From positions 44,727,554 through 44,791,553 of the forward strand of contig OY978525.1 in NCBI GenBank assembly GCA_963854835.1: a stretch of 64,000 nt of DNA, in the 5' to 3' direction. The position numbers and the translations under genes were made by a program. The notes under the pieces are model-generated. The model saw only the letters and a list, made by a program, of their open reading frames with translations. It searched no databases and was not told the origin of the DNA. The stretch's first letter is position 1; every line of letters begins with the position of its first letter. Below, piece by piece: positions 10,379 to 24,802 of this stretch. The DNA comes from Megamerina dolium. Its lineage: Eukaryota > Arthropoda > Insecta > Diptera > Megamerinidae.

Positions 10379-11830
10379 CAGTATTGTGCAAAACTTAAGC
10401 AACTGGCATAGTGCTCTCATTGATTTCAAATTTACTAAAAAATAAAAGCGCTTAGATTGAATGTTTTAATATTTATTTGTTCCTTCATTAAATACATAAA
10501 AAACAACAACAACAACGCACAGTTCTTTCAAACATATTGAAATCCAAAATGCAACGTGTCCCTTATAGTCATCAATTTAAGATGAAGGTTATATAGTTAT
10601 TTAAGGAAGGAAAACCACAGAATGACATTGCAAAATCATTAAATATCAACAAATCTATGATATCAAGATGGATACGATTATTTGAAAAAACTGGTAGCGT
10701 TACAGATCGAAATTCAGGAGGAAGACCCCAAAAAATTTCTTATAGGGAAGCTATTCAAATTAAAAAATTGATTAAAAAAAATCCGTTCATGTCTTCAAAA
10801 GATATAGTAAATACTCTTAATTTAAATGTCGATTCAAGCACAGTAAGAAGGCATTTGATTAAAGTTGGTTTAAAAAGCTACAAAGCGGTAAAGAAACCAA
10901 TGCTTACACCAAAACATGTAAAAAAAAGGTATGTTTGGTTTAATGCCTTCAAAACAAAAACAACAACATATATTTTTTTTCCAGACTAGAATTTGCTAAG
11001 AAGTGCGTGGGCTGGTTCATAAAAAGGTGGTTTGGCGTACTGTTCAGTGATGAAGTTAAAATAAATTTATTTAATTCAGACGGAATAATAAGAGTTCGAC
11101 ATGCGAAAGGTGAAGGCCTCAATCCGCGATACTGTAAAAAGACTGTAAAGCATGGAGGAGGGAACGTCATGGTGTGGGCGTGTTTTTCGGGGAGTGGACT
11201 TGGTCCGTTGCATAGGATTGACCACAAAATGGACAGATTTATGTATAAGGACCTTTTAGAAACTGCAATGTTGCCTTTTGCGGAATGGAATATGCCACTT
11301 CGATGGGTGTTTCAGCACGACAATGATCCGAAATACACATCGAAGTATGTGAAGGATTGGCTACAGTCAAATAAGATTCAAGTGCTTGATTGGCCGGCAC
11401 AATCGCCCGACTTGAACCCTATTGAAAATTTGTTTTCAATGTTAAAACGAGGCTTGCGCTCAAAGCGCTTTAAAAAAAAGAACTATTTTTAGGCCTCAAA
11501 ACTGAATGGGAAAATATAAATAAATCATATTTAACGAAATTAGTAGCTTCTATGCCCAAAAGGTGTGCTGCAGTAATTAAAAATAAGGTTTCCTACACAA
11601 AATATTAAAAGTTGCTTAAGTTTTGCACAGATGAAATATGAGTATAATTTGTTTTTTGTTGTTTACAGTTAATTTCGTAAGAATACCGAACTTTTGTTGT
11701 TGTTGTTTTTTATGTATTTAATGAAGGAACAAATAAATATTAAAACATTCAATCTAAGCGCTTTAATTTTTTAGTAAATTTGAAATCAATGAGAGCACTA
11801 TGCCAGTTGCTTAAGTTTTGCACAATACTG
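10379..11830 (+). mobile_element. Tc1-like transposon with long (about 138 bp) terminal inverted repeats
   Basis: The 10379-10516 segment is the near-exact reverse complement of 11693-11830, starting CAGTATTGTGCAAAACTTAA. TA target duplications are at 10377-10378 and 11831-11832. The element is 1452 bp and encodes one DDE transposase in the plus direction, broken by a stop and a frameshift. The flanking DNA on both sides is anonymous. Confidence 0.95.
10549..11608 (+). pseudogene. Tc1-like transposase with a probable 56-bp intron, inactivated
   Basis: DNA cut-and-paste transposase. The start at 10549 is in frame with the long block at 10657 but is followed by a TAG at 10594-10596. HTH region: QNDIAKSLNINKSMISRWIR. 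A GT-AG interval at 10929-10984 (GTATGT to TTTCCAG) interrupts at VKKR. Removing it joins the frame exactly to LEFAKKCVGW and skips the stop at 10987, so I read it as an intron. Catalytic blocks: LFSDEVKINLFN, FQHDNDPKYTSKYVKDW and SPDLNPIENLF, giving DD34E spacing. A frameshift in an A-run near 11472-11480 separates the tail, which resumes as LKTEWENINKSYLTKLVASM and ends with TAA near 11606. Confidence 0.88.
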
Positions 11831-11832
11831 TA

Positions 11833-12079
11833 TGTGCTATGTATTTATAAATGCTATGGTATATACATATATACATATATACATGAATTCGTACGAAATT
11901 TTTAGTTTCTTTGAAATTATTTAAATAACACCAGTAATCAACTGTTTGGAAGAAAGTGAGATAGGTACTTAGTTTCCAGTTTGTGTTTATATCGTTTTCT
12001 GTACGAAATCTATGTATATTTACTTATAAATACAAAATCTTCACCATACTGAAATCGTGTGGCAAAATGAACGCGAATT
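11833..12079. other. Spacer between Tc1 element and small minus-strand ORF
   Basis: AT-rich sequence with a short TATACATA run near 11865-11885. Nothing coding recognised. Confidence 0.5.
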
Positions 12080-12388
12080 TTATTTATTATAAATTACACA
12101 AATTAAAGTGCGCCACACGTACTCCCCATTGTTTTTTGTTTCTTCTTCTTCTCCGCATATTTCGGCCTTCTCAGTTGACAGTGCAACACTTGCTGTCGTC
12201 TGCGCATTTCGTAGTTTTACTTCTTTCCCTTCTATTCTTAGTGTTGATGTGCTTTTTATTACGCTGGTATTTAACAATTGCAAAGCCAATGTTGTTAAAA
12301 AGGGTAAAATGGCTACAATCATTTCACACCATGTCACACAAACTAATCCGTATAACATTTTGGAACTACTCAAGAAATGATGTTGCAT
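12080..12388 (-). CDS. Candidate small membrane protein (102 aa), unrecognised
   Basis: Tentative. The minus-strand frame encodes a hydrophobic segment near residues 25-40 (CEMIVAILPFLTTLALQLLN) followed by a charged, acidic stretch with EICGEEEETKNNGEYVW. An internal methionine at residue 11 has a good context (CCAAAATG). It would be divergently transcribed from the THAP gene, with about 430 bp between them. A plus-strand frame over the same DNA (11983-12408) has more hydrophobic, less protein-like composition. I recognise no family, and it could be spurious. Confidence 0.25.
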   Translation of the reverse strand: MQHHFLSSSKMLYGLVCVTWCEMIVAILPFLTTLALQLLNTSVIKSTSTLRIEGKEVKLRNAQTTASVALSTEKAEICGEEEETKNNGEYVWRTLICVIYNK

Positions 12389-12815
12389 TAAGTAATCTCA
12401 AATCGTAAACAAATAACGAACAATTAATATCTTCACTATGATAAACAATGACCAAAATTGCTTAATTACTCATTTAGTATCCGATGTTCAACTGATTTCT
12501 ATTAAATAAGAACTAAGTTAAAAATACGCAGTGATCACAAGCTCTGCTGTAGCAACAAGTTGTACGATGTGTCTCGCGGAAGAGTCACTCGCTCTCCAGT
12601 TGACCGTGAACCAAGAATGATAGAAATACAGGTTGCGCGCTGAGTGAACAGTTATCATTTTTGGTTTGAGTTTGACAGCCGACTGTTCGTATGCACACGT
12701 CATAAACGAAGAGAAGATTAAGCGAAAAGGGCAAATAAATTTTTGTAATTCTTGTATTTATATAGTACGTGGTTACTTAAAACAATTTTGATTGAATAAA
12801 AAGTGATTTTTATAA

Positions 12816-13719
12816 ATGAAGTTTGCAGTGTCGAGTTGTATGAACGATAGTTGCGACAAATCGTTATTAAATAATTATTTTACCTTTCCGTGTGATGTGG
12901 ATTTGGCAAAAAAGTGGATTAGTTTCTGCCGGCGATTAAGTCCTTTCAACCACAAAAATAGTGTGATTTGCAAGGACCATTTCATAGATGATGATTTTAT
13001 AAACTTCAAGCAATATGAAATGGGTAAAATTTATTTATTTTATTAGCACAGCATTCGCATTTCTGAAATGTTCCTAATTTTCCAGGCTTTGCGTCAAAAC
13101 TTAAATTGAAGCGCGGGGTTGTGCCAACTATTTGCCGAGTATCTGGTGGGACAACTCTTCGGGAACAGCGGGTGCAACGAAAAGAAAATAAGAACATCGT
13201 TGCTATGTTGTTGCATCAACAAAGTTCGAAAATTGCAGTTAATGGTAACAAAAAATCGTTGGTTATTGTATGGAAATATTCAAGTTTTTAAATTAACTTA
13301 TTAAGAGATCTCGGATTAGATTGTGTTGAAGTTGGCAACAATGTCAATATCATTACTGCAGGAAGAACGAAGATAAAGAAAATTTGCCCTTCCACTCTTC
13401 AAATGTCCTTGGAGAAGCCTCAAACTCCCCTGTAAAAATGCATAACACTAGCAACGTGTTCGAGGAGGTGGAAGAATTGCGAAAGGAAGTGTAAGTAAAT
13501 CGGACAGTTGAACTAATAAATATATAAATATATATTGTATATGCTTATTACAAACGTAGCAAACCGTCAAAGAAAGAAAATTTGCTCCTGCGAAGACTTC
13601 AGAAAAAGCATCCCGCAAAGTGTATCGCCTTGAAGCTCTCATTTAAACACACGGAAAGGAAGTATGTAAATAACATACCGCTCACAAGAAAAAGAAAATT
13701 CACTAAAATAGTAGCTTAG
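12816..13719 (+). CDS. THAP zinc-finger protein, spliced host gene
   Basis: Exon 1 (12816-13023) encodes a C2CH THAP domain: C8 and C13, the FPCDVDLAKKWISFCRRL block, then CKDHF with the final Cys and His. A GT-AG intron at 13024-13085 leads in frame to FASKLKLKRGVVPTI, the expected C-terminal THAP signature, placed in exon 2 (from 13086). A stop follows at 13289-13291 if exon 2 is read through. Further candidate exons are 13361-13490 (ending EEVEELRKEV, coiled-coil-like, donor GTAAGT) and 13560-13719 (acceptor ACGTAG, ending KFTKIVA and TAG). I could not find a phase-consistent splice between exon 2 and 13361, so the full model is uncertain. Such proteins bind DNA through the THAP domain; P-element transposases share it, but no transposase core or TIR is visible. 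AATAAA occurs at 13811-13816. Confidence 0.7.
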
Positions 13720-13810
13720 TTTTTATTAATTCTAAATTAATTCTTTTTTAAATTATTGATATAATTATTTAATTTTTTTATAATATTTATACATGTGAAA
13801 ATATGTGCAC

Positions 13811-13816
13811 AATAAA
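13811..13816 (+). promoter_or_regulatory. Polyadenylation signal AATAAA downstream of THAP gene
   Basis: Canonical hexamer about 90 bp past the TAG at 13719, within CACAATAAAACTTG and followed by TG-containing sequence. This fits a transcript end for the plus-strand THAP gene. Confidence 0.5.
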
Positions 13817-13824
13817 ACTTGTAA

Positions 13825-14261
13825 TGTAAAAAAAAACAATATATTTTGATCCATAGCTTTTCCACTTAGGCAACTACTGGTCACTTTAGATTACATACAT
13901 ATTTTCGCGGTATATTTATTTACTTGTTTCTTCTAATATTTTCCATAATAATGTAATAAATATTGCTTATTTTACAATTTTGTATAAACGTTCGCAGTTT
14001 TATTTACCTTTTGTATGGGATTTTGACACTTCTTATTTGCCTATTTCTTACAGTACGAATACTGTTTCGTTTATGACGTTGCAGGGCGCAATCTGTATTT
14101 CTATCACTCTTGACCGTGAACAATCTTTTTGCCGCAAACAAAATTCGATCGAACAAATGATATAAATAAAGAGATTAAATAATAAGTTTGAAAGCGAAAT
14201 CCATCAGCATTGATTATGTACATGTTTGTTCCAGAAATGTATATTTGACAGTTGTTCGTAA
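13825..14261. other. AT-rich spacer left of the inverted duplication
   Basis: No coding or repeat feature recognised. A short ORF at 13980-14165 lacks any motif. Confidence 0.5.
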
Positions 14262-16344
<2,083 letters not shown>

Positions 16345-16358
16345 ACTCCCCCCTTTAA
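16345..16358 (-). promoter_or_regulatory. Polypurine tract of the gypsy-type element
   Basis: In minus sense the purine run TTAAAGGGGGGAGT directly precedes the 3' LTR start, the position expected for plus-strand DNA priming. Confidence 0.85.
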
Positions 16359-16748
16359 GATTCAGACGTCCACGTCTGGAGTTGCACAAAGATCATCTGC
16401 CTTTAGGATGGAGATAGGGAATTTCTTCCTTATTTTGAAAATTTTGACTGGTTCAAGTATGGTAGTGACAAAAAGAAGTTCTGGATTTCTTTTAACAATT
16501 TATTCATATAAAAACAACAGACATATCTTGTTTACGAATATTCTTGATTGTTTCTTACAATAAGTATGTTTTTTTTCAAAACAAAAAATTAAATGAGCTC
16601 CTGAGAAAAGTGTATTTTCTTGAGAAAACTATCTTTTCAAGTAAACTTACATAGATTTATTCTTTGGGAGTTTCGGTGAAGATCATATTAATAATGTGCG
16701 TCAAGGTCATTGCGAATGTCTGGATAGTTGAGGCATGTTTAAAAATCG
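16359..16748. other. Untranslated region between pol and 3' LTR
   Basis: About 390 bp separate the end of integrase from the polypurine tract. No env-like frame, signal peptide or transmembrane block is visible on the minus strand. Confidence 0.7.
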
Positions 16749-19700
16749 TTAATAGTAAGTTGCAATAAGAAATCTAATATTGTCGTTATGAACTATTCTA
16801 TCATTAATTTTAAGTGTGGATCCTAAATCTTCCTGAACTATTTTTTCAACAAAAACTTTGTTAAATTTATTGCCTAAACGCTTATTGACTTTAACGTAGA
16901 CCTTATCGCCGGGATTATATGTCCTTACAACTGCGTTTTTATTATGATAGCTTAAGTCGGATTTCTGTTTAGTTTCAATTTTTGAGCGAATTTTTTCTCT
17001 GAGGTCTTCTGGTATAGTCTGAATAACGTCAATTGGTCTCATTCCGGTAGTGGAATGAATTGACCTGTTGTATTTTGATGTGGCAAGGAGGATTAATTCT
17101 AGTGGATCACTTGAAGTGTCATCTAATTTGAGACATCTTGCGATTTCTGTCAACGTGCTATGAAAGCGTTCCACTTGTCCATTGGATGAACTGTGAAGAG
17201 GTGGAATTGGATGAATGTCGACACCAAAGTTATTTTTGATGAGTGTCTTAATTGTTGTAGAGTTAAGGGATTTTTCATTATCACATACTACCACTCTTGT
17301 GTTCCCAAAAAATTTAACGCTTCCAGAAGAGCCGGTTTCACGTCAATGATAGCTCTTGAAGCTATGGGTTTAACGACGGCAAATTTTGAAAATTTGTCTA
17401 AGCATGTCAAGAAAAATAGTTTGTTTGTATTGTAAATATCTATATGAAGTATCTCTCCCATAAAATATGGTATTGGGGTTTTTAATATTTTCTGTTTTTG
17501 AGGGTGTCTCGAGTATTTTGCCTCTCGACATGTTTTGCAAGTAGATATAATATGTTTTAATTGTTTCCTCATATTAGGAAAAAAGTAATCCTGAAGAATT
17601 TGGTTAATATTTTCCTTTAGTGATCGATGTGCCCTGTTGTGTTCATTGTTAAGTATTTCTAACTGATCGTTAGGGTTAAAAACATCAGTTACATATTTTT
17701 TAGTGTAACGAAATTTTACCGATGGGTAATTGGTAATCAAGAAATGTTGAATTTGAGCTAAACTATGTAAGTCGCAATAGATGGCATTTACAACTCGAGG
17801 ATTTATGGAGGTATAAATCGAATCAAATAGGTCTTCTATATTTTTATATGAAATTCGGTGACGGATTCGATCCTTAAAAATAATTTTTGTTTCCTTCCTT
17901 ACACGCTCTTCTTGGACAATATAATTTGATTTTTAAAAGAATTAATCGGATTTTCGACTGTTGGGATAACTTCGGTAAGCGAAAGCTCACTGGCGCAAGC
18001 TTGAATAGAAGCGGATGACATTGAGTCCATAGCCATATTTAGAAATTGCCTAGATAACGCGTCCGCAACGACGTTATCTTTGCCTGGCTTATAATAGAAA
18101 GTGGGTGAGTACTCTTCTATGAAAGCTTTCCAACGTTTTATTTTTGAATTAGGGTTTTTGTCAGACACAGCAAAAGTTAACGGCTGATGATCCGTAAAAA
18201 TATTTAGATTTTTTACCCCATACAGATAGTGCCTAAGGGTTTTAAGTGCCCATACGATGGGTAATAATTCCCGTTCATTGATAGCGTAGTTTTCCTCTGC
18301 GGATGACAGTGTTCTTGAAATCATTGTTATCGGACGTCCGTTTTACGAAAGAACCGCTCCGATTGCATGAGAGGATGCGTCTCTAGTAAGATCGAACGGT
18401 TTTTCGAAATTTGGGTATAAAAGAAGAACATCCTCGGAAGCGAGAAGTTTTTTTAACTTTTCAAAAGCGGCCAAACCTTCATCATCTAGTTCTATCTTCA
18501 TTAATTTAGATTGCCGAGCACCCACGTGTCCATTCTCTCCGCGTAAGTACTTAGTCAATGGCTTAGCAATAGACGCGTAGTCTTTCACGAAGCGCCTGTA
18601 ATATCCTGCGAGTCCCAAAAACGATCTAAGTCCTCTCACTGTAGACGGAGTCTCGTAATTTACTGTAGCCTCGATCTTACTTGGGCACGTCATAATGCCC
18701 TTAGTTGAGACCACAAATCCTAAATACTCTACGGAAGTCTTAACAAATTTTGATTTTTCCAGGGATACCCGCATGTTTGCAGCTAGTAACTTTTTCAAAA
18801 TTCTGTTGATATCATAAATATGATTCCGCTCAGTGTCGGAAAATATAATGATATCGTCTATATAGACGTGACAGGATTTTCCTATCTCTTCGCGCAAAAT
18901 GTCATCTATAGCACGTTGGAATATGCTTGGCGCATTTTTTAAACCAAATGGTAGACGACAAAACTCGTACTTGCCATTATTATCACTAAAAGCTGTTTTT
19001 TCTCGATCACGCTCAATTAGGTTAATTTGGTGAAAGCCACTCTTTAAATCTAGAGTTGTGAAAAACTTCGCTTTCCCAAGATTTGACATAATAACGGAAG
19101 GATCTGGAATAGGATATTTATCGCAAATAGTCTTTGAGTTCAATTTCGTAAAATCGAATACAAGACACTTATTAGGTTTACCGTATTCGTCTATTCCCTT
19201 TTTGTCCACTACCCAGACCGGGCTGTTGTATGGGGAACGCGATGGTCTAATTATTCCGTCACTTAAAAGCTTTTCCACCTCCTTGTTGACAAAATCGATC
19301 ATGGAGATTTGGTAATACTGGTATCGCGAATAAACTGGTTCATCGTCTTTAGTCCTGATTGTCGCTGAGATGTTGGTATTATACGGAAGGGCTTCATTTG
19401 GGTTTGCAAAAACTGCTGCGTTTTCATGGATAACAGCATAAAATTTCCCCTCAATATCCATTGGAATCGCTTCGAATGTCAAGTTATGAAGTGAATTTAA
19501 ATTCAAATACTTCAACCGCTCATATCCCCCTTCGAAAAACAGAATATCCCTACCCGTATCGATTACACCGCTAATTTCCTTTATAAAGCCAAAACCCAAG
19601 ATACCGTCGAACAATGGTAAATTTTGTAGCAAATAAAAAGTTTCCGTTTTGTTAAATAAGTTTATGAGAGTTGCGTAGTGAATTCTACTAGCACCGTGAA

Positions 19701-19860
19701 CAGATTTTACGAGAAAAGACTTGGAGAGTTTTTTTATACCTTTAAGATTCTGGAAATTTTTTATATAACTTTTAGTAGATCCAGTGTCAACTAAAAGTTT
19801 TATATTAACGCCTCCTATTGTTCGTTCGATGTAGGGTAGAATTGACTTTCCCCTAAAAAA
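16749..19860 (-). pseudogene. pol of the gypsy-type element (protease, RT, RNase H, integrase)
   Basis: Polyprotein that copies and integrates the element. In order on the minus strand: protease DTGSTKS near 19765-19785; RT within 19632-18343, including GFHQINLIERDREKTAFS, FCRLPFGLKNAPSIFQRA and the catalytic YIDDIIIF; RNase H continuing at 18324-17899 with FTDHQPLTF and DNVVADALSRQ. Integrase is at 17740-16749, with H/C zinc block HNRAHRS...CKTCREAKY and aspartates in HIDIYNTNK and VVCDNEKSLNS. The glutamate lies in SNGQVERFHSTL. One nonsense codon (TAA at about 18340) lies between RT and RNase H, and frame changes occur near 17925 and 17290. The sequence resembles Drosophila gypsy Pol in these blocks, by recollection of the family only. 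Confidence 0.92.
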
Positions 19861-21185
19861 TTAATTTCATCTTCAAATGATATGTTTTCCAAGGTTTGTT
19901 TTTGCGGTAAAGGATTATAGTTGGTAGTGTCAGTGATTTTCTCCCATGGTTGCAGTTGTTGGACCTCGTGATCTAAGTAGTTTATTCCCTGTATTTCGCT
20001 TAAATTCGTTTGCCTGAAACTACACCTGTTCCCCGGGAATTGTTAGATCTTATGGTACGCATACTAACATCTGTATCTAATGCATGTGAATGGGGTTGTA
20101 AGCCAAAACTTTGAGTATTTAATGGCTGAATATTTGCTCGAGAATGTGGACGAGATTGTTGGTAAAATTGTTGTGACTGATTAGATGGTTGATGTATTTG
20201 ATTATTAAAAGGTGTGTTTCCTGTTGCTTGTCTCAAATAGTTGCCGGATGGCTGGTTACTAGGAACAGAAGTGTTAAAGATAGTGGGTCTTGGATGCGTT
20301 TGTGGAAAATAATTTGTCTGAACTTTGCCAAGCCCGTTATTATAAATCGTAGCGAAATGGTATCTATTCTGGTTTGTTTCCAGTTCTTGTGCCAACGCCA
20401 AAGCAGAGGGCAAATCAGTTGATTTACACGAGAAAAGAGTGTCACAAAGGGGTTTTTTAAGTCCCGATATAAACACCCTTAATGCATCCATCATATACTT
20501 TTGATTAAGTGATTGAATCAATGCAGCGTCACCCTCATGAGACATTATGACTTTGTTAGTGATAGATGTCAACTTACTTTCAACCTTACTATAAAAACTA
20601 ATTATGGACCTTTGGCCCTGCCTTAGTGGAGAGTTCTTGTTCTAATGTATAGATCGATGTTTTATCTGAATATGCAAAATCCAACCTAGCGATTGTAGCA
20701 GAAAAATTCAAAACTGTATTGTATGTACTTAAAACAGAGTCGGCACTCCCTACGATTTTATTTCTAAGTATGGCGACCGCCTGGTAGTATTTAGAACTAC
20801 CCTGATAACGTTCAAATAATTTGTGGGCCGTAACAGACGCTTGACGCCAAGAAACGTACTTAGAAGCATTAAATTCGGGAACAGATATAACAATATCGAG
20901 TGGTTCGTTGCAAACAATACCGTCGACAATTTCAATATCCCTATACTCCTCAATAGCTGGCGGAGCCTGAAGTGCAGTAACTTTTCTATTTAGTTCGTCA
21001 ATTATGCCCCTAAATTCTGTTCGAGTTTGCTCTGTTGCTTGCCTTACGGCCGCATTAAGGAGCGTCTGTAAAGTGGTTTCGTCCATAGTTCTTTCTCTGC
21101 TATATGGTTCTTCAATATTTAGGTTTCGGAGTCGGTTTAAAGTTTCCTCAAGAACACTCCTTTCAGAACTCATAAATAAATGCAA
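19821..21185 (-). pseudogene. gag of the gypsy-type element
   Basis: Structural Gag protein, read on the minus strand from 21185. The N-terminal part has leucine-rich, coiled-coil-like stretches (EETLNRLRNLNIEE). The middle continues in another frame at 20572-20000 with DALRVFISGLKKPLCDTLF and LAQELETNQNRYHF, a Retrotrans_gag-like capsid region. After about 20020 the frame changes again and runs through INYLDHEVQQLQPWEKI to the frameshift site. Two frameshifts (near 20620 and 20020) break it. No CCHC zinc knuckle is evident, as is usual for gypsy-type Gag. Confidence 0.85.
19854..19860 (-). promoter_or_regulatory. -1 ribosomal frameshift heptamer TTTTTTA between gag and pol
   Basis: Read on the minus strand, gag frame AAT TTT TTA contains the heptamer T TTT TTA in the X XXY YYZ phase. 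A one-base slip back opens the frame that leads through RTIGGVNIKLLVDTGS into protease. Gag itself ends about 30 bp later. This is the classic retroviral slippery arrangement. Confidence 0.75.
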
Positions 21186-21672
21186 AGGTTTACGATTTTA
21201 TTAGAAATAGTAGTATAATTTGTAAATATAATTAGTTAGTATAATTATTTAGTATAATAAGTTAGTATAATTAGTATAAAGTACGGCAATCAAAAAAAAA
21301 AAAAAATTAAAAATCTTAAGTCGATTTAGTATTTAATAAATAAGCTGCTGTGGGTTAATTACAATAGTTGCATGAGCATTTTTACAAAATAATCATCAAT
21401 TAAATTTAAGACAATAGGTTTTTTTTTTTTAATTCAGACTTATTATAAACAAAATAATTTTTCTTGATCTACTGGAATAATTACGTGACTGCTTCTACTT
21501 CCTTTTGTAGATGGATCTTGTTGACAATATTTTTATTTGTTAAGATATTTCGTTCCAATGTCCTTCTTTTAATGGTAAACAAAATTAATAAGTTTTTGGA
21601 GAATTATAGGTGAAATATTCTTTCCGATTAAAATCGGGCATTTAAGGGTTAAAACCAAAATTCCTTGGTTTT
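21186..21672. other. 5' untranslated leader of the gypsy-type element
   Basis: Non-coding, with A-runs near 21291-21306 and a T-run near 21420. It lies between the primer site and gag. Confidence 0.75.
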
Positions 21673-21690
21673 ATTTTGTTGTTGGGTGCC
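21673..21690 (-). promoter_or_regulatory. Primer binding site (tRNA-Lys-like)
   Basis: Minus-sense TGGCACCCAACAACAAAA directly follows the 5' LTR end. The TGGCRCCCAAC start resembles tRNA-Lys primer sites used by gypsy-type elements. The later bases diverge, so the tRNA identity is inferred. Confidence 0.7.
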
Positions 21691-22392
21691 AGTTATTTTA
21701 AGAGAAATAGTGGTAGTAATTATAACACATTTCGTTTATTTTACTACTACAATTTATTTATTTCAATTTATAATTTTGTTTGTTCTTTGATTATGACAAT
21801 TCGTTTACTATACGATTTTAGTTCAATAGTTTTTATTTAATAACGGTTTCAATAACAACCAACAATAAAGTTACAACTTATTTATTTCGATATTAACACT
21901 AAAAATTCATTATTTAGTTGTTTATTTATTTAAATTCACAATTAAGCAAGTTGTATTGTTTTTCACACTCAATAATTTTTAATTCAATTTAACTTAAATT
22001 AAGACTTCTTTTAACTTTCTTATTCTAATCTTTTAACTTTCTAATTCTTATATTTATTTATCTTTAATATTTAAGTATGAAACTTCTATGAAGTATTACT
22101 TTTGCTAACGTTCTAATTTACGTTTATTAACGTTCTTATTTACGTTTTATTAACGTTTTTGTTTAAGTTTTTATTACGATCGGTTTACGGTTTAATTTAC
22201 GTTAAATCCACGTTTTAATTTACCTACTAAGTAGGCTCAGTTCAATTTACAACTGACTTTAAAAATATAAAAAATACTTAAAGAAGCCAAGAACTTCAAT
22301 TGATCTTTTTTCTCTCTCTTAAAATACCAAATAAGATGTAAACAAAAACTAAAAAGTAATGCAGAACTAGCGGTACCACTAGTATCTTAACT
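21691..22392 (-). repeat. 5' LTR of the gypsy-type element
   Basis: Pair of the 15645-16344 LTR, 702 bp. Its outer end is followed by TATA (22393-22396) and then (CA)n and (TA)n. Confidence 0.95.
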
Positions 22393-22394
22393 TA

Positions 22395-22540
<146 letters not shown>

Positions 22541-22649
22541 GTAAAGTCATATTTTCCTTTACATGTAGGTACTAGCTATATACATCTAAGGATAAAGGAT
22601 TGAAATCAAACATAGAAATGTTGGAGGCTTTCAATATTTAGGTAACGTT

Positions 22650-23640
22650 ATGTAGTTAGCAACCTGATTGGACCTTATCAGTGTTGCTTTAGACCTGGTA
22701 AATCCATCATCGACCAAATTTTCACACTGCGTCAAATCCTGGAGAAGACCCAAGAAAAACAGATCGACACACACCACCTATTTGTTGATTATAAAGCCGC
22801 TCTCGACAGTCCGATAAGGGATTACCTCTACGCAACAATGTCTGAGTTCGGTATTCCTGCAAAGCTCATTAGACTTTGTAGAATCACACTGCATAACTCC
22901 CGTTGTGCAGTGAAACGGAAGGACCTCTCCGTACCGTTTAGTGCCGAACGGGGTTTCAGACAAGGTGATTCGTTATCGTGCGACTTCTTCAATCTTATTA
23001 TGGAGAAAATAATCCGAGCTGCTGATCTAAGACATAATGGCACTATCTTCAACAAAAGTGTCATGCTGTTAGCGTATGCCGACGATATTGACATAATCGG
23101 CATGAAGACGCGAGCAGTCAGTGCAGCATTCTCAGAGTTGGATAGAGAGTCGCGTCGGATGGGTCTTACGGTGAACGAGGGCAAGACGAAGTATCTAATA
23201 TTAACAAACAAAGAGTCCCGGCGTCTTGGACAGCACGTCACTGTTGACAACTACGCTTTTGAAGTAGTAAGGGACTTTGTCTATCTTGGAACCAGCATTA
23301 ACAGCAGCAATGACGTCAGCCTGGAGATCATGCGAAGGATAACTCTTGCTAACAGGTGTTACCTTGGGATGAGTAAACAATTGAGAAGTCGAGCCCTCTC
23401 TCGAAGAACGAAAACTACACTCTACAAGTCTCTCATCATGCCTGTCCTAACATATGGCGCTGAAGCCTGGACAATTTCCACCTCGGATGAGCGAATGCTT
23501 GGAGTTTTCGAGAGAAAAGTCCTACGCAAGATCTTTGGACATATTTGCGTTGGTGGCGAGTACCAAATAAGGTACAACCATGAGCTGTACGAGGTGTATG
23601 CCGATATTGACATATAAAGCGCATCAAAATCTAGCGCCTG
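22650..23640 (+). pseudogene. RTE-clade LINE, 5'-truncated (RT and C-terminal region)
   Basis: Reverse transcriptase of a non-LTR element. Motifs: a CQCCFRPGKS-like block near 22678-22705, YLYATMSEFGIPAKLIRL, the block GFRQGDSLSCDFFNLIMEKI (about 22951-23010), and the catalytic LAYADDIDIIG at about 23068-23100. The post-RT block includes YLGTSINSSNDVSLEIMRR and LTYGAEAWTISTSDERMLGVFERKVLRKIFG. The main frame is 22838-23617. It lacks the endonuclease and the C-terminal RLRWLGHVERM block found at 58960-59000. The left-arm boundary of the inverted duplication (22973) falls inside it. Confidence 0.9.
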
Positions 23641-24131
23641 CGCGTAAGTATATAGTTACATTATTCAAAAGGAAGTTCTAATTGAATTTCAAGAGTTTTT
23701 CGGGTATTAAAAAATCCCTGACGTTTGTATTTTTGTGCGTATATTAGTGCTAGACACATTCCCAGCGCATGTCAGTTTAGGTTGTAGGTCCCTAAAAGTC
23801 ACTTGAAATGGCACAAACCCTTCATATATTTCCCTGTAATGTCGGCAGGTGTCATTGTGATGTTTAAAAATCAAATTTCAAGCTTTATGTAATTCAAACA
23901 TATGTGTTATATTTTCAAATATATAAGCCATAAGAAAATTAAAACAAAAAACTAATTAAAAAAATTTTTTAATTTTTGTTTAAAAAGCTATGTAGGATGA
24001 TAGTGTGCATTGTAAAGTTCATAAAATTGTTCATAATACATGAGTATTAAACACACGCTTGTAAATTAAGTTAAACTGTATCTGCAAGAAGGTACAAAGG
24101 TATAATATATGTATTTACATACATCAAAATC
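23641..24131. other. Central spacer of the inverted duplication
   Basis: Together with 22974-23640 this is the roughly 1.16 kb not shared by the two arms. The last 490 bp are AT-rich with no recognisable coding or repeat content. Confidence 0.7.

Positions 24132-24802
<671 letters not shown>

Noticed and set aside
12108..12408. Plus-strand ORFs over the candidate small membrane protein
   Set aside because: Leu/Phe/Ser-rich frames antisense to a more protein-like frame; kept only the minus-strand frame, at low confidence.
12816..13719. P-element transposase instead of a THAP host gene
   Set aside because: Only the THAP domain and a short coiled-coil/basic tail are present; no GTP-binding or catalytic region and no terminal repeats were found.
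16359..16748. env gene of the gypsy-type element
   Set aside because: Only about 390 bp, with no open frame, signal peptide or transmembrane segment on the sense strand.
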